A stretch of DNA of 64,000 nucleotides from Rubripirellula tenax (GTDB lineage Bacteria > Planctomycetota > Planctomycetia > Pirellulales > Pirellulaceae), in contig NZ_SJPW01000002.1 in assembly GCF_007860125.1 (NCBI RefSeq), positions 186,001 to 250,000 of the forward strand, in the 5' to 3' direction. Below, in pieces: positions 1-7,368 of this stretch. The number at the start of each line of letters is the position of its first letter. Positions within the stretch are counted from its first letter, which is position 1. The position numbers were made by a program, and so were the translations under genes. Under the pieces are notes generated by a model. That model made no database searches. It was given only the letters and a program-made list of their open reading frames with translations, and was not told the DNA's origin.

Positions 1-331
1 TTTGGTGATTGTGATCAGCGACTTTCACGGGCTAGACGATGCCGCTCGCCAGCGACTGAGAAAACTCCGCAGCCACAATGACGTGATCGCCGCATTGGTT
101 CACGACCCGAGTGCTTCCAAACTTCCGCCCGCGTCACGGATTACAGTCAGTGACGGCGACATGCAGTTGGAATTGCCCGACAGCGATCGGATTCGAAAAC
201 GTTTGCTCGATGCGACCGCTGGACGAATTCGCGATGTACTGTCGTTGCAGAAGAACTTGCGGATCCCTGTGATTCCGATCAGCGCAGGCGAAGAAACAGC
301 AGCGCAGATTCAACATTGGCTGGGGCGTTGA
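1..331 (+). CDS. DUF58 domain protein, C-terminal part (cut by window start)
   Basis: This is the last ~110 residues of a protein whose start lies outside the window. The visible part begins with a hydrophobic strand followed by SDFHGLDD and runs to IPVIPISAGEE near the end, which fits the C-terminal half of DUF58/VWA-like proteins of MoxR-associated operons. The inference of family rests mainly on context: the next genes are DUF4381, two VWA membrane proteins, a TPR protein and a BatD-like protein, the standard order behind moxR and DUF58. The stop TGA lies 3 nt before the ATG of the next gene, so translation is probably coupled. Its own function is unknown; the family is thought to work with MoxR ATPases in envelope protein maturation. 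Confidence 0.7.
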   Translation, partial: LVIVISDFHGLDDAARQRLRKLRSHNDVIAALVHDPSASKLPPASRITVSDGDMQLELPDSDRIRKRLLDATAGRIRDVLSLQKNLRIPVIPISAGEETAAQIQHWLGR

Positions 332-334
332 GTG

Positions 335-811
335 ATGGAAAGCCCTGATCCCGCCAGCCTGGATAACTTGAACGAGTTCGTGTTGCCCGATCCGGTGGGT
401 TGGTTGCCGCTTGCACCGGTTTGGAAATTTCTCATCTCGATTGCGATCGTGTGGCTGACCGCTTGGGTTTGGATACGAGTGATTCGCTTTCTTCGCAATG
501 CTTACCGTCGCCAAGCAATCGGGGAGCTTGCCGTGATCGAAGCGGAGGCGGATGTGGTGAAGCTAAATGAACTGCTAAAGCGAACCGCAATGACGGCGTA
601 CGGACGCGATGAGGTGGCGTCACTGCATGGGGAGCGTTGGGTGGAGTTCTTGCACTCGGCTAGCCCGCCGACGTCAAATCGGAGTATCGCGATTCTTGGT
701 GATGCGTCATCGCAACCCTCGATGGTTCTTTCGGCGGACAAACGAACCGAACTATTCGCATTCGCACGCGATTGGATTTGCCACCATTCACCGAAGGCAA
801 CATCATGTTGA
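335..811 (+). CDS. DUF4381-type membrane protein
   Basis: A 158-residue protein with one membrane segment (about residues 30-50, WKFLISIAIVWLTAWVW) preceded by a short acidic/proline N-terminus (VLPDPVGWLPLAP) and followed by a soluble helical region. The proline-rich P-x-x-x-x-W-P-L-A-P stretch just before the membrane helix is characteristic of DUF4381, a small membrane protein found between DUF58 and BatA-like VWA genes. GTG at 332 directly precedes ATG 335; ATG is preferred. Its 3' end overlaps the next gene by 7 nt, consistent with an operon. No enzymatic motif is visible; a scaffold role beside the VWA proteins is inference from context. Confidence 0.7.
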   Translation: MESPDPASLDNLNEFVLPDPVGWLPLAPVWKFLISIAIVWLTAWVWIRVIRFLRNAYRRQAIGELAVIEAEADVVKLNELLKRTAMTAYGRDEVASLHGERWVEFLHSASPPTSNRSIAILGDASSQPSMVLSADKRTELFAFARDWICHHSPKATSC

Positions 812-1830
812 CCTGGGCCGCGCCGTGGTGCTTTGCGATCTTGCCATTGCCGTTGATCCTGCGAGCGGTGTTGCTGCCGCATTCACGCACCCGTGATTCC
901 GTACGCGTGCCGATGTTTGATGTTTTGGTGACCACGAGCGGACAGACTCCTGGATCGGGAGCGTCGATTGCCTCGCGTTCTATAGCCGCCGCAGTCGTAT
1001 TGACGCTGGCGTGGATCGCGATCGTTGCTGCGCTCGCACAGCCTCAATGGTTGCTCGACCCGATTTCGCGTGACGTGGCGACTCGCGATTTGTTGCTGGC
1101 GGTGGATCTGTCAGGTTCGATGGAGACCGAGGATTTCACGGACGAGTCGGGAAAGAAAACCGACCGAATGACAGCGACCAAGCAAGTGCTGGACAGCTTT
1201 TTGCAATCACGTCACGGCGATCGAGTGGGCATGGTTGTGTTTGGCAACGGGGCGTTCGTTCAAGTCCCATTCACGCAGGACTTGGACGTTTGCCGTGAAT
1301 TGCTGGCAGACTTAGAGCCACGCATGGCCGGTCCCAAGACGGCACTGGGCGACGCGATCGGCTTGTCGATCAATTTGTTCGACCGCAGCGAAATGGAATC
1401 GAAAGTTCTGATCGCGATGACCGACGGCAACGACACGGGCAGCCGCGTACCACCGGCCCAAGCAGCCAAGATCGCAGCGAACAAGGGAATCATCATTCAC
1501 ACCATCGGCGTCGGCGATCCAGAAGCGGCCGGTGAACAAACACTTGATGAAACTGAATTGAAAGCGATCGCATCTGAAACGGGAGGCCAGTTCTTTCGCG
1601 CTCAGGATCGCGATGCGTTGCAATCGGTCTACACCAAGCTCGATGCGATGGACACACGCACCGTCGAAACGATCTCGCACAGGCCTCGGAAAGCTCTGTA
1701 TCCGATTCCGCTTGCCGCTTCGTTGGCACTATCGGTTGGGTACCAGACCCTCGCGATGGCCTGGGCGTTGCTTCGTCGGCGCCGATTGGTGGCGGTCGCG
1801 GGATCGGAAAGCATGGAGGTGGCCGTATGA
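805..1830 (+). CDS. BatA-like VWA-domain membrane protein
   Basis: A 341-residue membrane-anchored von Willebrand factor A protein. The MIDAS metal site is intact: D101-L-S103-G-S105 follows a hydrophobic strand, and a later TDGND supplies the usual MIDAS Asp. Two N-terminal membrane segments (about residues 5-25 and 60-80) and one near the C-terminus (about 305-325) enclose the periplasmic or cytoplasmic VWA domain, the BatA layout. I chose ATG 805 rather than the upstream TTG 772 because 805 overlaps the previous gene by only 7 nt and starts straight into a membrane helix. The stop overlaps the next start (ATGA). The Bat proteins are linked to MoxR chaperones; the substrate is not known. 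Confidence 0.85.
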   Translation: MLTWAAPWCFAILPLPLILRAVLLPHSRTRDSVRVPMFDVLVTTSGQTPGSGASIASRSIAAAVVLTLAWIAIVAALAQPQWLLDPISRDVATRDLLLAVDLSGSMETEDFTDESGKKTDRMTATKQVLDSFLQSRHGDRVGMVVFGNGAFVQVPFTQDLDVCRELLADLEPRMAGPKTALGDAIGLSINLFDRSEMESKVLIAMTDGNDTGSRVPPAQAAKIAANKGIIIHTIGVGDPEAAGEQTLDETELKAIASETGGQFFRAQDRDALQSVYTKLDAMDTRTVETISHRPRKALYPIPLAASLALSVGYQTLAMAWALLRRRRLVAVAGSESMEVAV

Positions 1831-2759
1831 TGGAATTTCTTGACGCTTTTCATTTTTTGCGGCCATGGTGGCTATTGGCAATTCTTCCGGTGACGTTGTT
1901 GGGGTGGTGGATGATCCGCCGCGACGATCCCACGGGTGACCTGAAACACGCCATCGCACCGCATCTGCTGCGGCCACTCACGATCTCGCCCGCATCAAGC
2001 ACCCGATTTCGCCCTGCGATGATGGCAGTGCCGCTATGGACCCTAAGCGTCTTGGCCCTGGCCGGCCCAACGTGGCGAACGGAACCGCCACCATGGACCG
2101 AGGATGAATCGTCGTTGTACCTGGTCGTGCGCATGACGCCGTCGATGATCAGTGAAGACGTCCAGCCGAATCGTTTGGAACGAGCACGGGGAAAACTGCA
2201 TGATTTGATGGAGCTTCGTCGCGGCAGCCGCACTGGCTTGATCGTGTATTCCCAATCCGCACACTTGGTGATGCCCGCCACGGATGACTCGGGAGTGATT
2301 GACCAAATGTTGCAATCGCTCGATCCCGCCATGATGCCAGGCGAAGGCGACGCCTTGGCCGATGCCTTGCGCATGGCCAGTGATCACATTGAATCTTCCG
2401 GGCGAGGCGGCTCGGTCTTGATCGTTGCCGATGGCAACGAACCAGCGCAAGCGTCAAGTCTAGCGGGGTGGCGGACGACGACATCGACGCCGGTCCAGTG
2501 GCTCGCGCCGGTTCCCGTTGGCAGCTCACTCGATGCAATCGGTATCACGACTGCCGCGGGTTCAATCGCCGCTGCGACGATCGCGATCACGCCCGACGAC
2601 ACGGACGTGAATGCAATTGCCCGACGCGCCGAACAAACCTTCGCCATGGCTGCTATCGGTGACGCTTCGCAGTGGCGCGACGAAGGCATTTGGTTGGTCT
2701 GGCCTGTCGCGATGGGGCTGGCGATTTGGTTCCGCAAAGGCTGGAGCGTGACGCCATGA
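1827..2759 (+). CDS. BatB-like VWA membrane protein with degenerate MIDAS
   Basis: A 310-residue protein with two N-terminal membrane segments (about residues 12-28 and 70-85), a VWA-like domain and a C-terminal membrane helix, as in BatB. Where BatB proteins normally have D-L-S-P-S, this one reads R102-M-T104-P-S106, so the first metal-binding Asp is replaced by Arg. The rest of the fold is recognisable (RTGLIVYSQSAHLVMPAT; GEGDALADALRMA). Metal-dependent ligand binding is therefore probably lost. The gene overlaps both neighbours by 4 nt (ATGA), so it is translated together with BatA and the TPR protein. Confidence 0.8.
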   Translation: MMEFLDAFHFLRPWWLLAILPVTLLGWWMIRRDDPTGDLKHAIAPHLLRPLTISPASSTRFRPAMMAVPLWTLSVLALAGPTWRTEPPPWTEDESSLYLVVRMTPSMISEDVQPNRLERARGKLHDLMELRRGSRTGLIVYSQSAHLVMPATDDSGVIDQMLQSLDPAMMPGEGDALADALRMASDHIESSGRGGSVLIVADGNEPAQASSLAGWRTTTSTPVQWLAPVPVGSSLDAIGITTAAGSIAAATIAITPDDTDVNAIARRAEQTFAMAAIGDASQWRDEGIWLVWPVAMGLAIWFRKGWSVTP

Positions 2760-3412
2760 AACCGATTCCGTTTGCCAAAAGAGTAAGCCTCGCCGTCATC
2801 CTGTTCGCTTGTATGATCGCATTCAGGCAGGGTCGCAATTTCTGGATTCTTCCGGATCAACGCGGACAACGACTGTATGACGCGGGCGATTTCCAAGAAG
2901 CTGCTATAGCGTTTTCGGATCCGTTCCGACGTGCGGCTTCACTAGCCGAGGCACGTGATTTCAAGGCGGCCGCTGGCGTTTATGCGACACTGCCCGGCCC
3001 CGAAGCGGCGTTCAATCATGGCAATGCCTTGGTCATGCAAGGCGATTATGAAACCGCGATCAGACGCTACGACCGCGCGCTCGAGTTGCGTCCGGACTGG
3101 ACTGCTGCGATCGAGAACCGACAGATTGCGGCCCTTCGCGCCGAACGCATGAAAGACGAACCCGGAGTCGGCACCGAGGGCGAGTTGGGGGCGGATGAGA
3201 TCGTGTTTGATCTGGACAACAACAAGAACGCCCAGGCGGGCGAAGAAGATGCGGAAAGTGGCGAAGCGAGTGATGACGAAGTCCGACTGGCTTGGTTGCG
3301 CCAAGTCCAAACGACGCCACGCGATTTTTTGAAATCCAAGTTTGCGTACCAGCAAGCAATGCGATCCCGCACCGAAAACGCACAAGAGCATGCACCGGAG
3401 TCGGAGCAGTGA
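2756..3412 (+). CDS. BatC-like TPR protein
   Basis: A 218-residue protein with an N-terminal membrane anchor or signal (about residues 9-22) and TPR-like helices. The clearest repeat is around residues 80-115 (NHGNALVMQGDYETAIRRYDRALELRPDW), preceded by a weaker pair starting at YDAGDFQEAAIAF. The C-terminal third is acidic and low in complexity, then ends in a charged helix. ATG 2756 overlaps the BatB stop by 4 nt. Position between BatB-like and BatD-like genes fits BatC, a periplasmic TPR partner in the Bat complex. Upstream start codons in this frame lie deep in the BatB gene and were rejected. Confidence 0.8.
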   Translation: MKPIPFAKRVSLAVILFACMIAFRQGRNFWILPDQRGQRLYDAGDFQEAAIAFSDPFRRAASLAEARDFKAAAGVYATLPGPEAAFNHGNALVMQGDYETAIRRYDRALELRPDWTAAIENRQIAALRAERMKDEPGVGTEGELGADEIVFDLDNNKNAQAGEEDAESGEASDDEVRLAWLRQVQTTPRDFLKSKFAYQQAMRSRTENAQEHAPESEQ

Positions 3413-3445
3413 GTCTATTCCGTTTGAATATCGTATATCGTTTGT

Positions 3446-4747
3446 GTGTTACTGGCGGTGCCGGTGTCACTTCTGGCTGGACATTTCGCCCGCGCTGCCG
3501 AAACGGTTCCTGTCATCGTCAAGGTTTCGACCGAACCGAAAGAGGACGGCGAGGCATTGGTCGGGTCGCGTGTTCGGGTGATCATTGATGTGCTGGGCCG
3601 CGATGGTTGGGCGAACGTCCCCACCCTTCCGATGCTGGAGATTCCCGGTGCGATCGTCTACGAACCTGATGGCCAGAGCACTCGATTGAACGACAACGTT
3701 CGCGGCAAAAGCTATAGCGGTCAACGCAATGAGTGGTGGGTGTATCCACAACGGGCTGGCAAGCTTGCCATCCCGGCAATGGAAATCGCAGTTGCCATCC
3801 AAACCTTTGACCCCAAAGATGACGCCAAGCCCGTATCGACAACGACCCAAGCGATTGCCCTTGATGTCGTCGCTCCGCCAGGATTTGACGATAAGGACAA
3901 AGATGTCTTGGTAACGACGGGATTGTCCGTCCAACAGTCTTGGAACGGAGACGCCGAAAGCATGAAAGTGGGCGACGGAATCACGCGGACGATCACGCGA
4001 ACGATCCAATCTGCTACGCCATTGGTTTTGACACCCATTGTTTTCGCCGATGTTAACGGTGTCGCTTTTTACGCGAAGCAACCCGAGACCTCTGTCAAAT
4101 CCGACCGCGGCGAGCTAACGGGAACTCGTACCGATTCGATCACCTATGTGTTCGGGCGGAAGGGCGAGATCAGCCTGCCGCCGATCGACGTGACCTGGTT
4201 CGATACCAACACGCATCGGCGACAAACGAAAACCCTTGACGGTGTCACCATCTCAGTAGCCGATGTCCCGCTCCAATCAGCATCCGTTCCCATCCAAGAT
4301 CAAGGCCGCTGGCGATTGCGAGAGATCGGTTATCTGTTCCTGCCGTGCCTCGCGATCGCTTGTTTTTTTCTCCTTGGCCGAAATTGGATCAAGGCTAGGT
4401 GGAGTACAAGAGAAGAGTCCGAGGCGTTCGCGTTCCGTCGTCTTCGAAAGGCGTTGATGTCGGGCCAAGTCTCGGCGAGCACGACTGCCCTTCAGGCATG
4501 GATTGATTCGGTCCATCCGTCCACATATTTGACGTTCGAGCAGTTTTTTGCCGCATACGGCCCGTCTAGTGCCGAAACCGGATTGGACTCCCTTTATCGA
4601 GCCATTGATACCGGCCAACCCGAACCGGATTTTCAAACGCTCTTGGACGCCGTCCAACGGGCTCGGGCCAACGCCCAAGAAAAACTCCCAAAACGGACCA
4701 AATCGGCATTGCCCCCGCTCAATCCAACTGCGGCGTCTGTCCGGTAA
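3446..4747 (+). CDS. BatD-like protein, 5' end probably frameshifted
   Basis: A 433-residue protein matching BatD: beta-rich extracytoplasmic domains (about residues 20-280) followed by a membrane helix (about 288-308, YLFLPCLAIACFFLL) and a cytoplasmic tail. In this frame the first possible start is GTG 3446, giving a hydrophobic leader with no charged n-region. A stop at 3425 blocks extension. In another frame GTG 3409 overlaps the TPR stop (GTGA, the overlap style of this operon) and encodes a basic n-region (SLFRLNIVYRLC). Adding one TG to the TGTGTG run near 3444-3448 joins the two frames into an ordinary Sec signal peptide. So a 2-nt loss, real or a sequencing error, is likely. The remainder is intact. 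Confidence 0.8.
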   Translation: MLLAVPVSLLAGHFARAAETVPVIVKVSTEPKEDGEALVGSRVRVIIDVLGRDGWANVPTLPMLEIPGAIVYEPDGQSTRLNDNVRGKSYSGQRNEWWVYPQRAGKLAIPAMEIAVAIQTFDPKDDAKPVSTTTQAIALDVVAPPGFDDKDKDVLVTTGLSVQQSWNGDAESMKVGDGITRTITRTIQSATPLVLTPIVFADVNGVAFYAKQPETSVKSDRGELTGTRTDSITYVFGRKGEISLPPIDVTWFDTNTHRRQTKTLDGVTISVADVPLQSASVPIQDQGRWRLREIGYLFLPCLAIACFFLLGRNWIKARWSTREESEAFAFRRLRKALMSGQVSASTTALQAWIDSVHPSTYLTFEQFFAAYGPSSAETGLDSLYRAIDTGQPEPDFQTLLDAVQRARANAQEKLPKRTKSALPPLNPTAASVR

Positions 4748-4837
4748 TCCCTTAGGTGCAGATCGTGTGGAAACCAGCTATCTTAGGGTGCCCTGCGAAC
4801 ACCTAGCTTAAAACTTTTACCAACAACGAGTCTCAAC

Positions 4838-6241
4838 ATGATATTCCGCGCGTTTGCGGCTTCCGCAATCCTGACTTCTCTGCTTACGACATTCGCATTC
4901 GCGGAGAACAAGGATTTTTCCTTGTTGGTCGGTAAGGCACCGAGCGACAGCAACGTGCTAACGCTGGTCAACGCAGATCTAATTCGAAGTAGCGATTTCT
5001 ATAAATCCGCAGCAGCGTCCGAAGGCGATATCCCCTTTCCTGGACTCGAGTCGGTCAAACAATTTGTCGCGGCGTCGCGATGGCGATTGCCAGAGGGTTC
5101 AGCGATCTTCGAAACGATGATCGTTTATCTGGATGGTGTCTCGGCCAGTGACGTCATTGCCAATGACCAAGCGAGTGAATCGAGCAAGTTTCCCGAGGGG
5201 ACCATCCCCGTCAAACTTTCCGCTGACACATTGGGACTCTATTACCCAAACGATCGGCAAGCTGCGATGCGATGGGCGGACAGCGGTGAGATCAATTTCC
5301 AATCCGACTATCTTTCCAAGGGTATCGGCTACGCTGAAAACAACGACACCCAAATCGTGTTTGCAGTCGACCTGGATAACGCTCTTGACCCTGCTTCGAT
5401 GCGTAGCTGGATCGAATCAAATCCCTTCCCTGGTTCTACGCAGCTCAATCCGCAGAGCGCCGCAAATATCATCGCGTCGCTGGACGGCTGCACGATGGGA
5501 ATCAAATGCACCGACAAAGCCGTCGCAAGCTGGCGATTCGACTTTGGTGCAAACGTAAAGACGTTGGAACTCGTCGCCAAGCCATTGATTTTGAATTTGA
5601 TCGATCGCCTGGGACTCAGTTTGACGAGCATGCAAACATGGGAAGCGCGAGTCAACGACAAGAGTCTCTTCATCACCGGCGAATTGAGCCCCTCGGACAT
5701 CCGCGTTTTAATGTCCGTCTTGGCTAAGTCGCCTGAATCACTTGATCAACTGCAACTATCAAAGGAATCGGCTGGATCACCCAATTCATCGCTAACCAAA
5801 GTCGAATCCACCAAGATGCATTACGACATGCTCAACAAAATCCTTCGTGATATCACACATCCCACTAACTCCATTTTGACGTCTGGTGCCAAAGCAAACT
5901 ACCTCGAACGCTACGCCAGCAAGATTGACGGGCTACCGATTTTGAACGTCGACGAGGATCTCTTGGGAACCAGTGCCGAGATCGCGATGCGACTTCGCAC
6001 CCAATCCGAAGGCTTGCGAGGAAACCAAATCAAAGCTGGTAACTACAGCAACAACAGTCGAGAATATTCCTACAACGGTGGTTCCTACGGCCTTCGCTAC
6101 GGCCTGTCAGACCAACAAGTCGCCAAACACTTAGGGCGAGCAAGTTCCGCGCTATCAGGCGTTGAACAGAAGAAGCAAATCGCGAACTTGATGGCAGATC
6201 TTCGACGAACCCTTACCCAGCGATACCAAGTCGAGTTCTAA
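4838..6241 (+). CDS. secreted protein of unknown function
   Basis: A 467-residue protein that I do not recognise. It begins with a Sec signal peptide (MIFRAFAASAILTSLLTTFA, cleavage near AFAEN). The mature part is mixed alpha/beta without an enzymatic motif I can name; it has only one Cys pair in the middle (DGCTMGIKC, about residue 215-222) and a Tyr/Asn/Gly-rich stretch near residues 400-420. No membrane helix follows, so a periplasmic location is likely. It stands 90 nt downstream of the Bat operon on the same strand with its own leader region, so its link to Bat is uncertain. Proteins like this (VLTLVNADLIRSSDFYK near the N-terminus) appear to be planctomycete lineage proteins. Confidence 0.75.
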   Translation: MIFRAFAASAILTSLLTTFAFAENKDFSLLVGKAPSDSNVLTLVNADLIRSSDFYKSAAASEGDIPFPGLESVKQFVAASRWRLPEGSAIFETMIVYLDGVSASDVIANDQASESSKFPEGTIPVKLSADTLGLYYPNDRQAAMRWADSGEINFQSDYLSKGIGYAENNDTQIVFAVDLDNALDPASMRSWIESNPFPGSTQLNPQSAANIIASLDGCTMGIKCTDKAVASWRFDFGANVKTLELVAKPLILNLIDRLGLSLTSMQTWEARVNDKSLFITGELSPSDIRVLMSVLAKSPESLDQLQLSKESAGSPNSSLTKVESTKMHYDMLNKILRDITHPTNSILTSGAKANYLERYASKIDGLPILNVDEDLLGTSAEIAMRLRTQSEGLRGNQIKAGNYSNNSREYSYNGGSYGLRYGLSDQQVAKHLGRASSALSGVEQKKQIANLMADLRRTLTQRYQVEF

Positions 6242-6313
6242 TACACGATTTGCTTCCGAGATCGAACTTTAGCCAGCCACTCGCTGCTCGTCCACGAAGC
6301 GACGGAACTGGCT

Positions 6314-6332
6314 ACGTTGAAAACGTCTTTTT
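6314..6332 (+). terminator. weak intrinsic terminator-like hairpin
   Basis: ACGTT and AACGT pair around a GAA loop and are followed by C and five Ts. It sits just after the secreted protein gene and just before the TTG start of the cyclotransferase-like gene. A larger imperfect stem (TAGCCAG at about 6267 with CTGGCTA ending at 6314) lies directly upstream. The 5-bp stem is weak, so this is a suggestion only. Confidence 0.35.
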
Positions 6333-6344
6333 AATCAACCGATT

Positions 6345-6863
6345 TTGACCACATCAAACCGAACGATTCATGTATTCGCCTACGGATCGAACATGCATCC
6401 GCGGCGAATGCGTGCGAGAGTTACTGGCGTTGTGCCCGTCGATATAGGTTTCGTTTCAGGTCGTCGTTTGGCGTTTCACAAACGCGGAATTGATGGATCG
6501 GGGAAGGCAGATGCCACCGTCACAGGCAACCCCAACGACCGTGTTTGGGGAGTGATCTACTCACTTCCTGAACATCAAAAGGAAATCCTTGACGGCTACG
6601 AATCCGTTGGCGTTGGCTATGATTGCGAAAATGCGATGGTGCAAACCCAACGAAATTCGATTCGCGCGAGTATCTACACAGCGCGATTCGAAGCAATTCA
6701 AGCGGACTTGAGTCCGTACTCTTGGTACCTTGCATTCGTCCTGCTTGGTGCGATTGCAAATCGATTGCCAGCGGAATACTTACAATCGCTCCGTCGGATC
6801 AACGCGAGTATCGATCAGGACCGCGAACGGCACGTACAAAACATGCTTTTGGCCGAGACATAG
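6345..6863 (+). CDS. gamma-glutamylcyclotransferase-like (AIG2/GGCT) protein
   Basis: A 172-residue cytosolic protein with the GGCT fold. The substrate-binding loop Y13-G-S-N-M follows the first strand, and Glu86 in LDGYESVG sits where the catalytic Glu of the family is found. GVIYSLP around residue 69 is also typical. Members cyclise gamma-glutamyl groups of glutathione breakdown products or gamma-glutamylamines to 5-oxoproline; the exact substrate cannot be told from sequence. The start is TTG at 6345; the only ATGs downstream would remove the YGSN loop. It is a lone gene between two unrelated blocks. Confidence 0.85.
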   Translation: MTTSNRTIHVFAYGSNMHPRRMRARVTGVVPVDIGFVSGRRLAFHKRGIDGSGKADATVTGNPNDRVWGVIYSLPEHQKEILDGYESVGVGYDCENAMVQTQRNSIRASIYTARFEAIQADLSPYSWYLAFVLLGAIANRLPAEYLQSLRRINASIDQDRERHVQNMLLAET

Positions 6864-7368
6864 GGTGTTTTGCATCGAACATCCAACGATGCTTACCGGT
6901 CGCGTCCAACAACACCGATGCGTAGAGATTTCTTAGCTGCCTTTGCGTTGCTCGCACAGGCACGACTCCGCTGATATCCACGTTGCGCGGTTTTCCAACA
7001 GCCCAACGAATTCCTGGCTCGGACAAGCCAACGCTTGTAAGTGCGATCCGCTTGATCAGTTCCAGTAGCGTGCCGATGCCGCGTGCGGCGATGGCTTGGC
7101 GTTCACTCGAAACCTTCGTTGAGCGTGCGTGTTGAAGTCTTCGCAACCTCCAAAACGCGTGTAGAACGCTGATGGCTTCGAGCCTGTGGAACGATCAGCG
7201 ACGCAGGCTTGCTCGATGAAGGACTAAAAGCTTACGCCGCGACAAGGCGAACCCAAGATTCGAATGCAGATGTAGCAATGGTCAATATCGCAAACGCATC
7301 CATCGCAGGGCTTACAATGGGAACCGGAACTTACCATACGACCCACCGTACAATCGAAGATACAAACC
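6864..7368. other. intergenic region, no supported gene
   Basis: This 505-bp stretch separates the cyclotransferase-like gene from the fused esterase gene. A 115-codon frame on the minus strand (6799-7146) covers much of it and overlaps the end of the preceding gene; its middle (LLELIKRIALTSVGLSEPG) has no family I can name and there is no convincing start. It may be the remains of a gene or a spurious frame. I see no tRNA, hairpin with T-tract, or long repeat here. Confidence 0.4.
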
